Shown piece after piece: positions 54,520-64,000 of a DNA stretch of 64,000 bases. A program made the position numbers and the translations under genes. Below the pieces are notes generated by a model. The model had not been told where the DNA came from. It searched no databases and worked only from the letters and a program-made list of their open reading frames with translations. The stretch lies in assembly GCA_036365515.1 (NCBI GenBank), contig CM070873.1, positions 19,483,757-19,547,756 on the forward strand, written 5' to 3'. Positions within the stretch are counted from its first letter, which is position 1, and every line of letters starts with the position of its first letter. The stretch is from Torymus aiolomorphi. Taxonomy: Eukaryota; Arthropoda; Insecta; Hymenoptera; Torymidae.

Positions 54520-55655
54520 TAATTTTTTATGAGACCAATTCATCTTTATTCTGACTGTTCTCTTTTCCCACGTAAAACACACTATTCGAAAATATAAGTC
54601 TAACTACAAAACTCTGAAGGGTTCAAGTTGGAGAAATAAAAGGTTCAAAAGTAATAAAATTAAAAAGATAGCGTCGAGGGGTCGTGTGCGCGCTTTGCGG
54701 TGTGCTATGCTGCAATTTAGGTATTGTTACTGATACAGTGCTGCAGTGTAGTTAGTATTTATTTCTAATATTCATTATGTTTCTAATGAAATATAATAAT
54801 AATTATAACAATTATGTTTTGAATTTTCATCGTAGTTTCAATACTTATAATCAAAATAAAGAATCCGAGATTAATTTCACTATAAATGGAGATTCGTAAA
54901 GCCGAAAATGAAATTTCTATAAACGATTTTATAAAATATTGTTATTTTGAAAGAATTGCTGATTGATGTAAATGTAAAAAAAAAATTCTCATGCAATTAC
55001 ATCTAAAATATTTGAGCTTTCGTAAAATTACTGAATTTTTATGGATCTGAAGTTCAACGTTGGGGCGCAACGAAATAAAAAAATAATTCATGTTACTTTA
55101 AGTTTATGCCAATTAATAATAATCTGATGAGTGGATTTAGTGTTTTCTACTATAAACTAACTTTATAACAAAGGTTTAGCTAAAAATTCCATTGTTAATA
55201 ACTTTTAGCAATTAAAAAATGGTACTTTTTAATTGCAAACGTCAGCTATTTTGACAGGAAAAAATTAACAAATATATTAGAAAAAGAAAATTAAACTACA
55301 ACTAAACATTTACTTTTTTGAAAATTAAAAGATATTCATTCCTTAAAATATTACGTTAAATTAATGAAGCTGAAACTAGTCCCTCCACGAGTACCCGCTT
55401 CCAGGGATAAAACGGATGCATGGGGCGATGCACTAAAAATTTTCTAATGATAACAAAAAGACGTTTATACTAATTTGCATGCGTCCAAAACATCTGCAAT
55501 TGTTTTCTCAATATTGCACAATCAGCCGAATCCAACTATAAGCAATTTTCCGGCGCTACGGTACCTAATCTTTCAAAATTAACTGTAGGCTTTTGATTGT
55601 ATGTGCCGACTCGAAAGCAAGTCCGGCTTACATTATACTAATTTTAGAACAGGGT
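54520..55655. other. FB middle, AT-rich, nothing recognised
   Basis: No ORF over 60 codons, no repeat and no RNA gene seen. Confidence 0.5.
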
Positions 55656-56276
55656 TGTTGAAATTTTTGTCCAACTATAGTAGCCCACTATCTTGACATG
55701 GGGAGTACGTAAACGAATATGAAGACTAGACACTCTGAACAATACAGTTAATTGCCGTTTGCTCTACTATTTTGCCGTAATATTCCTTTTTCCCCAGGAA
55801 CTTTTAAAGCGTCGATTAGCGGGTGGAATAAATTTTTCTCGTGCTTGTGGTCCGCTATCTTGACATAGCAAGTAGGTATACAATATCAAAACTGGCCATT
55901 CTAAAAATACAGTTAATTGCCGGTTTTGCTGAAATATTTTCCCGTAATATAGTTTTTTTAGCCGTAAAATTTAAAAGCCTGCATTAGCGGGTGGGATAAA
56001 TTTTTTTGACAATCCGTGCACAAAGCTCGTTTTCGCACACGCTCGAATAAAAAAGCATGCGCTCAATCCAGATATGTGCACGCCATATAAAAAAATATAT
56101 GGTTCGATACGCGAGCGAGAAGGTGATTTTCACCTTGTGTGAGCTTTTCACCCTCGCTTCGTTCGGGCGTAAACGTCCACACGAGGATAAAATCACTTTT
56201 ACGCTCTATCATCGAAATGTACTATTATCGTACTGGTGTCCCGCTATCTTGACATGGCGAGTACGTTCACTAATGT
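55656..56276. repeat. ~180-bp tandem repeat (CTATCTTGACAT..G.AGTA) with MITE-like hairpin
   Basis: Copies begin near 55690, 55857 and 56235, each with ATACAGTTAATTGCCG and TTAGCGGGTGG.ATAAAT. Between the second and third lies a hairpin block (about 56010-56225) with AAGGTGATTTTCACCTT and TCGCTTCGTTCG. Confidence 0.6.
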
Positions 56277-56536
56277 GCTAGTATGGCAGCGGTATGAGTC
56301 GTCTAAAGTTAGTTTGATGGCCGTGGTCTGCTATTTTCATGTGAATTGACGGAACTATTATTTATAACAATAGTAAAAATTATTTTTTCATCTTCTACAT
56401 AAAACCACTGTCTCACGGCAAAAAAGCGGCAAATTCCTGTGCCAGTATATTGGCGGTATGAGTCGTCTAAAGTTAGTTTCATGGCCGTGGTTTGCTACCT
56501 TCATATGAATTTACACAACTATTATTTATAACAAAT
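56277..56536. repeat. Inner part of the right FB arm
   Basis: About two monomers in the orientation opposite to the left arm, cut at 56536 by an insertion nest; the monomer resumes at about 59207. Confidence 0.85.
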
Positions 56537-57368
56537 ATTAAATAGTACATTACGGTACAAATGACGAAAGTTGAAGTTCCGCCACCGCGTGAAGTTGGCG
56601 CCCGAGGCGAAGCCGAGGGCGCCATATCACGCAGTGGTGGGCCTTGATCTTTCGTCTTGTGTACCGTATACTATTTTTCTTGATGCCCGGTGGAAAGTAC
56701 GTTTATAGCACTCAAAATCATAATTTTAATATGATTATTCGGCTCTCGTGGTATAAAATACTGTATGACACTGGTGCGTAAGATGATTTTTACCGCATTC
56801 GACTTTTCTCACTCGCTTCGCTCGTGCGAAAAACGTCTCCTTCGGTAAATAATCACATTCCCCACCCGTATCATAATGTACTATTACATAACTAGTCTCG
56901 CCGATATATATTTTGCACCGACAATGATAATACCGTAATAGCATGCATTCAGCTTCTCGCATGTAACCCGACTAATTCTCACTTTTTCGGCTCTGACTCT
57001 TAGGAGTCTTTCATTTCATCAAAGCTCGAGCGTGTTGAGATCGATGCCCGCCCCGACATTTGCGGCACGAGCGCAGCGAGTGCTGCTGGTCGGGGGGGCG
57101 GGCATCGAAAACATCACGTTCGAAAACATCAATTTTCTACACACTTCTTCCTCATCTTCAGATTCGTCGGATGAGGACAATTCATTATTAATGAACAATC
57201 TTTATAGCACTGCGTGGCATAAATCCGCATTTATGTCACGCCTATCCGTGACATGGCGAATTTATGCAGTCAGTGCTATAAAATAATGTACGATACACGT
57301 GTCATAAGTCGCTCTTTATGGCATGGCGTGTATAAGCGTCCGAGCGTATAGCGTAAACATAGACATAA

Positions 57369-58720
57369 CCCCTATAGCACTGAATATTTGAGGAATATTC
57401 CCTCAATATTCATTTCCCATTTTCGCAATTTTCGCTAATATTCCCTCAACGTTAATAAATGTGGAAGAAACCCATAGGGAATATTCCTGCAAACCTTGAT
57501 GACCGTTTTTCCATTCCTTTTCTAAAATGATCAGGTAGGCTATATATTATTGTAATATTGCAGCAATATTCGTACAAGATTAATTAATACTAGACGAATA
57601 TATAATTAAGTTTCATCAATATTTCCTGGATTAAGCAGTATTGCAGCAATATTCGTACAAGATTCATCGACACGAGAGGAGCATTCAATATATTCCTCTA
57701 TAACAAACAATACTGGAGCAATATTGCTTCAATGTTGCTTCGACATATTCGCCACATTCGACAATGTTCCCATAACTTTAATATACAGGTAATGTTAGTA
57801 TTTAAGTAATTTATTTCACATAGATAAGGTGTAAAATTTTAAGTCCCCACTCCCCCATTGTAAACGGGATATCAAAAACAAGGCAAGCCTTGTAATTCGG
57901 GCTCTTCGAAAAGAGTCATTTTAACGGTTGAATTATACGGCTTATATACTCTCGGCCATCCAGTGTAACCACAGAAAGCGATACCGGCGCGCCACATGGC
58001 GGATAAATAGCCGAAGCTTGCTTATCGAGAGCCGTCCATCACAAGTTCCCCTTTATCACCGCTATGCGGCGCGCTGATAGCGCTTTCTATAGAGACACTG
58101 AATGACCGAAAGTATATAAGCCGTGTAATTCAACCGTTCAAATGACTCTTTACAAAGAGTCCGAATTACAATTCAAATGACTCTTTACAAAAAGTCCGAA
58201 TTACAGGCTTGTCTTGTTTTTGATATCCCGTTTACAATGGGGAAATGGGGACCAAAATTTTACGCCTTATCTATGTGAAATTAATTACTTAAATACTATC
58301 TAACATTACCTGTATAGTAACGTTAAGGGAACAATGGCGAATATGTCGAAGCAACATTGAAGCAATATTGCTCCAATATTGTTTGTTATAGGGGAATATA
58401 TTGAATGCTCCTCTCGTGTCGATGCATCTTGTACGAATATTGCTGCAATACTGCTTAATCCAGGAAATATTGATGAAACTTAATTATATATTCGTCTAGT
58501 ATTAATTAATCTTGTACGAATATTGCTGCAATATTACAATAATAGATAGCCTACCTGATCATTTTAGAAAAGGAATGGAAAAACGGTCATCAAGGTTTGC
58601 AGGAATATTCCCTATGGGTTTCTTCCATGTTTATTAACGTTGAGGGAATATTAGCGAAAATTGCGAAAATGGGAAATGAATATTGAGGGAATATTCCTCA
58701 AATATTCAGTGCTGTAGGGG
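57369..58720. repeat. 1.35-kb near-perfect palindrome
   Basis: Arms start CCCCTATAGCACTGAATATT and run ~640 bp with few mismatches, including ATTGCAGCAATATTCGTACA tracts; the centre (about 57960-58120) has a non-paired ~130 bp flanked by CGCTTTCTATAG/AGAAAGCG. No ORF. Confidence 0.85.
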
Positions 58721-58721
58721 A

Positions 58722-58894
58722 AGAGAGATAGACTGCGGGTGTAGGTTGGCAAGAGTGGCACCTCTAACCATGTTCGCGCACATACGTTAGAGAGAGACAG
58801 CATACCTTCTATGACATATACCTTGTATGCATCAGTCTCTCTCTCTCTCAACGGGTGCCACTCTCGCTAACCTACACCCGCAGTCTATCTCTCT
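58722..58894. repeat. 173-bp hairpin with (CT)n
   Basis: AGAGATAGACTGCGGGTGTA...TACACCCGCAGTCTATCTCT arms of ~40 bp, loop containing AGAGAGAGAC/GTCTCTCTCT. It abuts the large palindrome. Confidence 0.8.
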
Positions 58895-59206
58895 TATATC
58901 TATGAGCGTAAAGTGCAACTATTATGCCACTAGTATCATAATGTACTGTTTATCCATTTCACAAATTAAAGAAATATAAATTGCTTGTTGTTTGATGATC
59001 AGAAGTGATTGTTTTTGTTGTACATATAGGTTAATGACTTTGAATATGTTGACAAAAGCTCTAAAAGCAGTTACCTAGTTACCAACTCAGAAGCATGCGT
59101 GGCGAAAGCAGCTGTCAGTGGCGAAAGCCCTAGTAATGGATAAATGTCCTTCTTTCGCTATCGAAAACAATAGCGAAACCACGTACTTTCCACCAGGGCA
59201 TCAAGA

Positions 59207-60798
59207 AAAATTATTTTTCCTACTTCTATATAACACCGTTGTGTCACGGCAAAAAATCGGCCAATTTCTGTGCCAGTATGTTGGCGGCATGAGTCCTCTA
59301 AAGTTAGTTTCATGGCCGTGGTTTGCTACCTTCATATGAATTCACGAAAATATTATTTATAACAATAATATAAACTATTTTTTCATCTCCTACATAACAC
59401 CACTGTCCCACGGTAAAAAAGCGGCAAATCCCTGTGCTAGTATGGCGGCGGTATAAGTCGTCTAATGTTAGTTTCATGGCCGTGGTTTGCTACCTTCATA
59501 TGAATTCACGCAACTATTATCTATAACAAATATTAAAAATTATTTTTCATCTTCTATATTACACCGTTGTGTCACGGCAAAATAGCGGCAAAATCCTGTG
59601 CTAGTATGGCGGCGGTATGGGTCGTCTAAAGTTAGTTTCATGGCCGTGTTCTGCTATTTTCATGTGAATTGACGCGACTATTATTTATAACAATAGTAAA
59701 AATTATTTTTTCATTTTCTACATAACAACACTGTCTCACAGCAAAAAAGCGGCCAATTCCTGAGCTTCTATTGCGGCGATATGAGTAGTATACAGTTAGT
59801 TTCATTACCGTGGTCTGCTGACTTCGTGTGAATTTACGCAACTATTATTTATAACAAATAGTAAAAACTATTTTTTCATCTTCTGTATAACACCTTTGCG
59901 TGACGGCAAAAAAGCGGCAAAATCATCTGCTAGTATAGTGGCCTTAAGTGTCGTCTAAAGTTAGTTTCTGGGTCGAGGTCTGCTATCTTCTTATTGTCTG
60001 ACATTATTATTGTTTATAATAATAAATCAATTTTTTTTTCTTTTTCTACATAACACCGTTGCCTCACGGCAAAAAAGCGGCAAATTCCTGTGCCACTATG
60101 TTGGCGGTATGAGTCGTCTAAAGTTAGTTTCATGGCCGTGGTTTGCTACCTTCATATGAATTTACGCAACTATTATTTATAACAAATATTAAAAATTATT
60201 TCTTCTACTTCTATATAACACCGTTGTGTCACGGCAAAAAAGCGGCAAATTTCTGTGCCAGTATGTTGGCGGTATGAGTCGTCTAAAGTTAGTTTCATGG
60301 CCGTGGTTTTCTATTTTCATGTGAATTAACGCTGCTATTATTTATAACAATAGTAAAAAATAGTTTTTCGTTTTCTACATAACACCACTGTCTCACGGCA
60401 AAAAAGCGGCAAATTCCTGTGCTAGTATGGCGGCGGTATAAGGGGTCTAAAGTTAGTTTCTGAGCCGTGGTTTGCTCTGTTCTTAGTGTTTGACATAATT
60501 GTTGTTTATAATTATAAGATTAATTGTTATTTCATTTTCTATATAGCACTATTCTTTTGCGGCAAAAAAGCGGCAAATTCCTATGTGCGTTTGGTTTTGG
60601 TAGGACTAATGTAAACTTAGGTTTTGGAGGGGTGGTTTGCTAACTTCATCTGAAGTTGGCAGGACATTCGAATTTTTTAATAAAAATTGCCGCGGCAAAA
60701 TTGCGGCTTTCACGGATAATTTACGGATAATTTACCGCAAAATATCCAATACTTAGATTCTCATTTCTGCAAAAGTGTTATGCCAACTTCAGAGACGT
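59207..60798. repeat. Right FB arm, outer part
   Basis: About ten monomers plus the unique tip, in inverted order relative to 45608-47000; the outermost 600 bp are nearly identical to the left arm's. Much shorter than the left arm, which has expanded. Confidence 0.9.
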
Positions 60799-63388
60799 TT
60801 GTATTAATATATTGTTTAATCTCATCATAATCATATTCATCATTTTGATTATTATCTTTTCCATTGCTACTGTTATTATCATCTTTTAAATTTAAATCAA
60901 TATTGCTTATTTCAATAAATGCACAATCGTGACCTTTATAACAATATTTAAACAAATATTTAATACATTGTACAGTTGAACATACTTCTACGTTAATGTG
61001 AGAGTTGAATTTTAACAACAGATACGGGTTGTACGGAACTACAAATCGATTATCAGCAACTTTATTAGAATGTTTACCTTTATAATTTATTTTTTTCCAT
61101 CATTTCTTCGCATATATAATGGACATCCTGATGAATTAAGAGATGTTTTGTTATTAAAATTTTTTGGAAAATTTTTAGTACATTTTTGCGTATTTTTATT
61201 CATACAAGGAGAACCCATATTTTGTTCACCGCAAGGTCCATGAATCATAAATTGTTTTACAACGTCATATAAATGTGGATAAATGTCTTCATTTGGAATT
61301 TCCGCACTTACTAGTTCATCAACTTTTTCTGAAGTATTAATTTTATCATTTTCATCTAAAAATAATAATAAATGCATGTGACGTAATCCTCGCTTTTGAA
61401 ATTCAAGTACGTAAGTATAAGCAATACATTTTCCTAAAACACCTCGTTTATTTACTAATTTTTTAAATTCTTGTACTTTTTGATGAAATACTTTGACAAC
61501 AATATCAGGTCAATCGATTGCTGTTTCATAATGTTCTAAATTTTCTGATATTTCTTTCCAATTTGAATTACAAGTCATTGTTATAAATAAATCAGGCTTT
61601 CCGTAACGATTTACAATGGACATTGAATCCATATAATTTTGTTTTAAAAATCTTTGACTACCTGTAAAATTTGACGGTAAAATTAACATTTTTCCAATTT
61701 ACATATTTTCAGACTCTTTTTTTATATAAATAATCCATTACCCCTTTGTAACAATAACTTCTTAAAATAGTTTGATTTTTTCTTATAAAATATAATCTTG
61801 AACTTTCAACTTTAACAAATACATCAATTATTGCCTGCTGAGATATTTTTCCTAAATTAAGATAGGGATTAAATCCATTCCTTACAGACAATCTATAATT
61901 ATAAAATTGTAAATTTGATATATTACTACTTCCATTTTTACATTTCATATTAGGCATCCATCCGTAACCTCCATTTGGATAAATGAGTGGATATGTCATG
62001 GGATCTGTGTGTTTACTTATTTGAGGAATACTCATTGGTTTTTCATGTTTTGAATATATAACAATATCTCTTTCTATAGGAGGTTTACCATCTTTTCCAA
62101 CAAATATCATAGCAACTTCATTACAAGAAGCTTCATTATATCTATTTTTATCTAATTCGTCATTTCGTTTTATAATCATAGTGGTTAATGTTTGAAAGTT
62201 GATAAAATCACTAAAGAAAAAGAAATGAGAAAAAGAATCAAGGTTTTCTATTTAAACCCGAAAAGCATAAAGGAGTAGTAGGGGTGACTGAGTTTTAACA
62301 TTTATTTTCATTTCATCAAAATACACATTTATTAATAAAAAAACACACTTTATTCCGCATCGTTTTCGCAATTTTTTCAATAATATTTCAGTCACGCATT
62401 GCATGTTGAGAAAAAAAAGGTATTTATCGCTAACGCTTTACAATAAGGCCTACTAGTTAATACTCAACGCGACCCATGTTCGCTCGCCCGTGGTTGCTCT
62501 CGCACTAACTCGCACCGACGCTCTCCTTTCGAATTACGATAGCCCATAGAGGGCCTTACAAGCAATGCCGCGAAATTTAAACCTCAATTTTCACCACATA
62601 GTAACTTCTCTCGGCATGCTGCCAATTTTTACACACTGTTCTAATTCTTTTCTTTCTACTTCATACATCATTTTGTAGGCTTTAGCATATGGATTAATAT
62701 TTCTTAATAAGCTATCTAATTCACTAAGCAATTCTGCTTTTATATCAGAATTACTATTATGGTTTTTTCGTTGAGCTGTGGCTTTTTCATTATCAAGAAC
62801 GTACAATTGTCCATATTTTCGAGCTTCATTTATATTTGGATGCAAAGCATAAACATTATGATATATATGCCCACAAATTCTAATTACTTGCGGTCCACTA
62901 CTAGACAAACTTTCAAAATTGACTCCAAAACTTGCAAAAGCAAGAGCATTGTTATATGACCGAATATTTTTTCGGAAGTTAATACTATCCATTGATAATC
63001 CTGTAGACAAGTTCTCTAACTTATATGGATAAGGTGGATTTTCTGGTAAAGATACTTTTCCCTTATGACAACAATTACTAAATTGTTTATCTTGAGTACA
63101 TTCAAAACTAAAATGCTTAGCATTACAATGTTTACAGATCTCAAACATAGAACCCAAATAACTTTCGTTAATTAGGTTCTCGTCAAATTCTACATTTGCT
63201 ATTCGACCCATAATTTTTGATTTGCTAATTAATATTAAGCTATTTTCATTTCTATTTTGAATTCGTTTTTTCATGATTTCTAATTTCTTATCCATTATTA
63301 TTACGTTTGAATCATCATATACGTTGAAATATCTTTCTTTATTATCAATTTTTAATTTTTTAGTTGATGTTATTATTTCTTTTGTCAT
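60799..63388 (-). pseudogene. Helitron Rep part, N-terminal half of Rep/Hel
   Basis: Minus strand. From 63388: MTKEIITSTKKLKIDNKERY, a Cys/His cluster CKHCNAKHFSFEC (near 63125) and NPYAKAYKMMYEVERKELEQ. A ~400-bp gap in coding (about 62180-62590; intron, insertion or inter-ORF spacer) follows. Then NEVAMIFVGKDGKPPIERDI, TYPLIYPNGGYGW, Rep motif GKPDLFITMTCNSNW (near 61600), HUH motif RHMHLLLFL (near 61365), and the two-tyrosine motif KYLFKYCYKGHD (near 60930). By family, Rep nicks and rejoins the transposon ends. Several frame changes (near 61080, 61380, 61510, 61700). Ends at the FB target site in IKQYINT. Confidence 0.88.
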
Positions 63389-64000
63389 TGCACTTTCAGA
63401 ATACTTTCTTTTTTTTAAATTGTCTTCTGATCGAATTCAAACTAATTCATTCATATTTCGTATTTTTTAACATTTATCGTTTTATTTTTTAATTCTTTTA
63501 TTTTTGCTTCACATTGGTCACTTTTTGCTTTCCAATAAATTTTTTTTTTACCTAATGCCTCTTTTTCGTGTTCATTTTTTAATTCATCACTATTCATTTT
63601 TTGCCTTTTTTGCAATTTCTGCATTTTTCATTTTAGTTTCTTTTCGACTATTTTACTATCATCGCTATTTTGTTTTTGTTGATATATGCTTCTCTTTTAC
63701 GTATCGCTTCTTTTTCGCGATCCTTTTTTAATTCATCGCAATTCATTTTTTGAGTTTTTTCCAATTTCTGCATTTTTCTCTTTAGTTTTTTTTTTTAACT
63801 ATTTTACTACTATCACTATTTTTATTTTCGATATATGCTCCTTTTTTACGTAATGCTTCTTTTTCGCGTTCCTTTCTTAATTCTTGTTGTTCATATTTTT
63901 CATTCGTTCTGTTTTTCGTGTTTTTCTTTTTATTTTTATTACTTCCAATTTATTAGAATTTTCCTTTTTATTTTTCCAGTAAGTTTCTTTTTTTCGTAAT
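63389..64000 (-). repeat. Helitron upstream region: Lys/Glu-rich ~120-bp repeats
   Basis: Three diverged units (about 63500-63620, 63680-63770, 63820-63900) that on the minus strand encode ELRKEREKEALRKKGAYIEN-like coiled-coil sequence with frame breaks. Probably the N-terminus of the Helitron protein, decayed; continues beyond the window. Confidence 0.5.

Larger units (their letters stand above)
56537..59206. mobile_element. Nest of MITEs and palindromes inside the right FB arm
   Basis: Bounded by CTTGATGCCCGGTGGAAAGT (about 56679) and its complement (about 59203). Within: a 140-bp hairpin MITE (56537-56676, AATAGTACATTACGGTAC arms), a second (about 56750-56885), a GC-rich hairpin 57041-57108 (TCGATGCCCGCCCCGAC), the 1.35-kb palindrome and a 173-bp hairpin. 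TAATGTACTATT-like words mark several boundaries. Confidence 0.7.
45608..60798. mobile_element. Foldback (FB)-like element, 15.2 kb, inserted in the Helitron
   Basis: Ends ACGTCTCTGAAGTTGGCATA and its complement, flanked by the 9-bp direct repeat TTGTATTAA (45599-45607 and 60799-60807). Long arms made of tandem ~138-bp monomers surround a middle part (52379-56276). These are the marks of Foldback/MULE-type elements in insects (9-bp target duplication, tandem-repeat arms). No transposase ORF seen inside, so it is non-autonomous. Joining the flanks at one TTGTATTAA makes the Helitron frame continuous (IKQYINT | RYLSAPEA), which fixes the boundaries. Confidence 0.9.

Overview
This is an AT-rich, repeat-dominated window from an animal nuclear genome, most likely an arthropod and probably an insect. 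The signs are Pol II core promoters with arthropod-style initiators (TCAGT/TCATT), a candidate 66-nt intron, and insect-type Copia, BEL/Pao, mariner, Helitron, Foldback and Polinton-like elements. Almost everything here is transposon. The only plausible host material is a decayed tandem array of cardiolipin-synthase-like exons (24.2-28.3 kb) and one candidate small spliced secreted-peptide gene (23.78-23.99 kb). I cannot name the species.

Layout. 1-537: broken tnp2-like transposase fragment. 962-4122: decayed mariner-like element with ~750-bp inverted repeats, between a (TA)n and a (CA)n microsatellite. 5241-9945: young full-length Copia element (LTRs differ at one base, one intact 1321-codon ORF, 5-bp target duplication). 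10163-19231: complete 9,069-bp Polinton/adintovirus-like element with AG...CT ends and a 6-bp target duplication AAGACC. 20061-21430: second broken tnp2-like transposase. 22.4-23.4 kb: copy of a repeat seen again as a palindrome at 31.4-34.1 kb. 24.2-28.3 kb: CRLS1-like pseudogene array. 30534-41337: composite 10.8-kb element with ~470-bp inverted repeats, each holding a tRNA-like sequence, flanked by CCACAA; it contains a 2.6-kb palindrome and a decayed BEL/Pao element. 43.5-64 kb: a minus-strand Helitron split by a 15,191-bp Foldback-like element (45608-60798) with a 9-bp target duplication.

The Polinton-like element is the most interesting unit. Leftward it encodes a retroviral-type integrase with chromodomain, a fibre-like protein, a DUF8207-like protein and a packaging-type ATPase broken by one base. 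Rightward it encodes a PLA2-domain core protein, an adenain-like protease, a penton-like minor capsid protein, a 48-aa ORF, a major capsid protein and a protein of unknown function. No family-B DNA polymerase or helicase/Rep was found. Its terminal repeats begin with a 62-bp palindrome and contain further nested hairpins, resembling parvovirus or bidnavirus ends. The same small ORF (45 and 49 codons) lies in both terminal repeats. Nearly every gene has a TATA box 31-33 nt upstream of an initiator, so the element appears to be built from single-gene promoters.

The other notable structure is the Foldback-like element. Its arms are arrays of a ~138-bp monomer, with a nearly identical 829-bp higher-order repeat in the left arm. 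It landed inside the Helitron Rep/helicase coding frame, and removing it plus one target copy makes that frame continuous. The element itself is loaded with palindromes, MITEs and tRNA-like sequences, one of which is a 74-nt cloverleaf split in its D-loop by a 605-bp inverted-repeat element.
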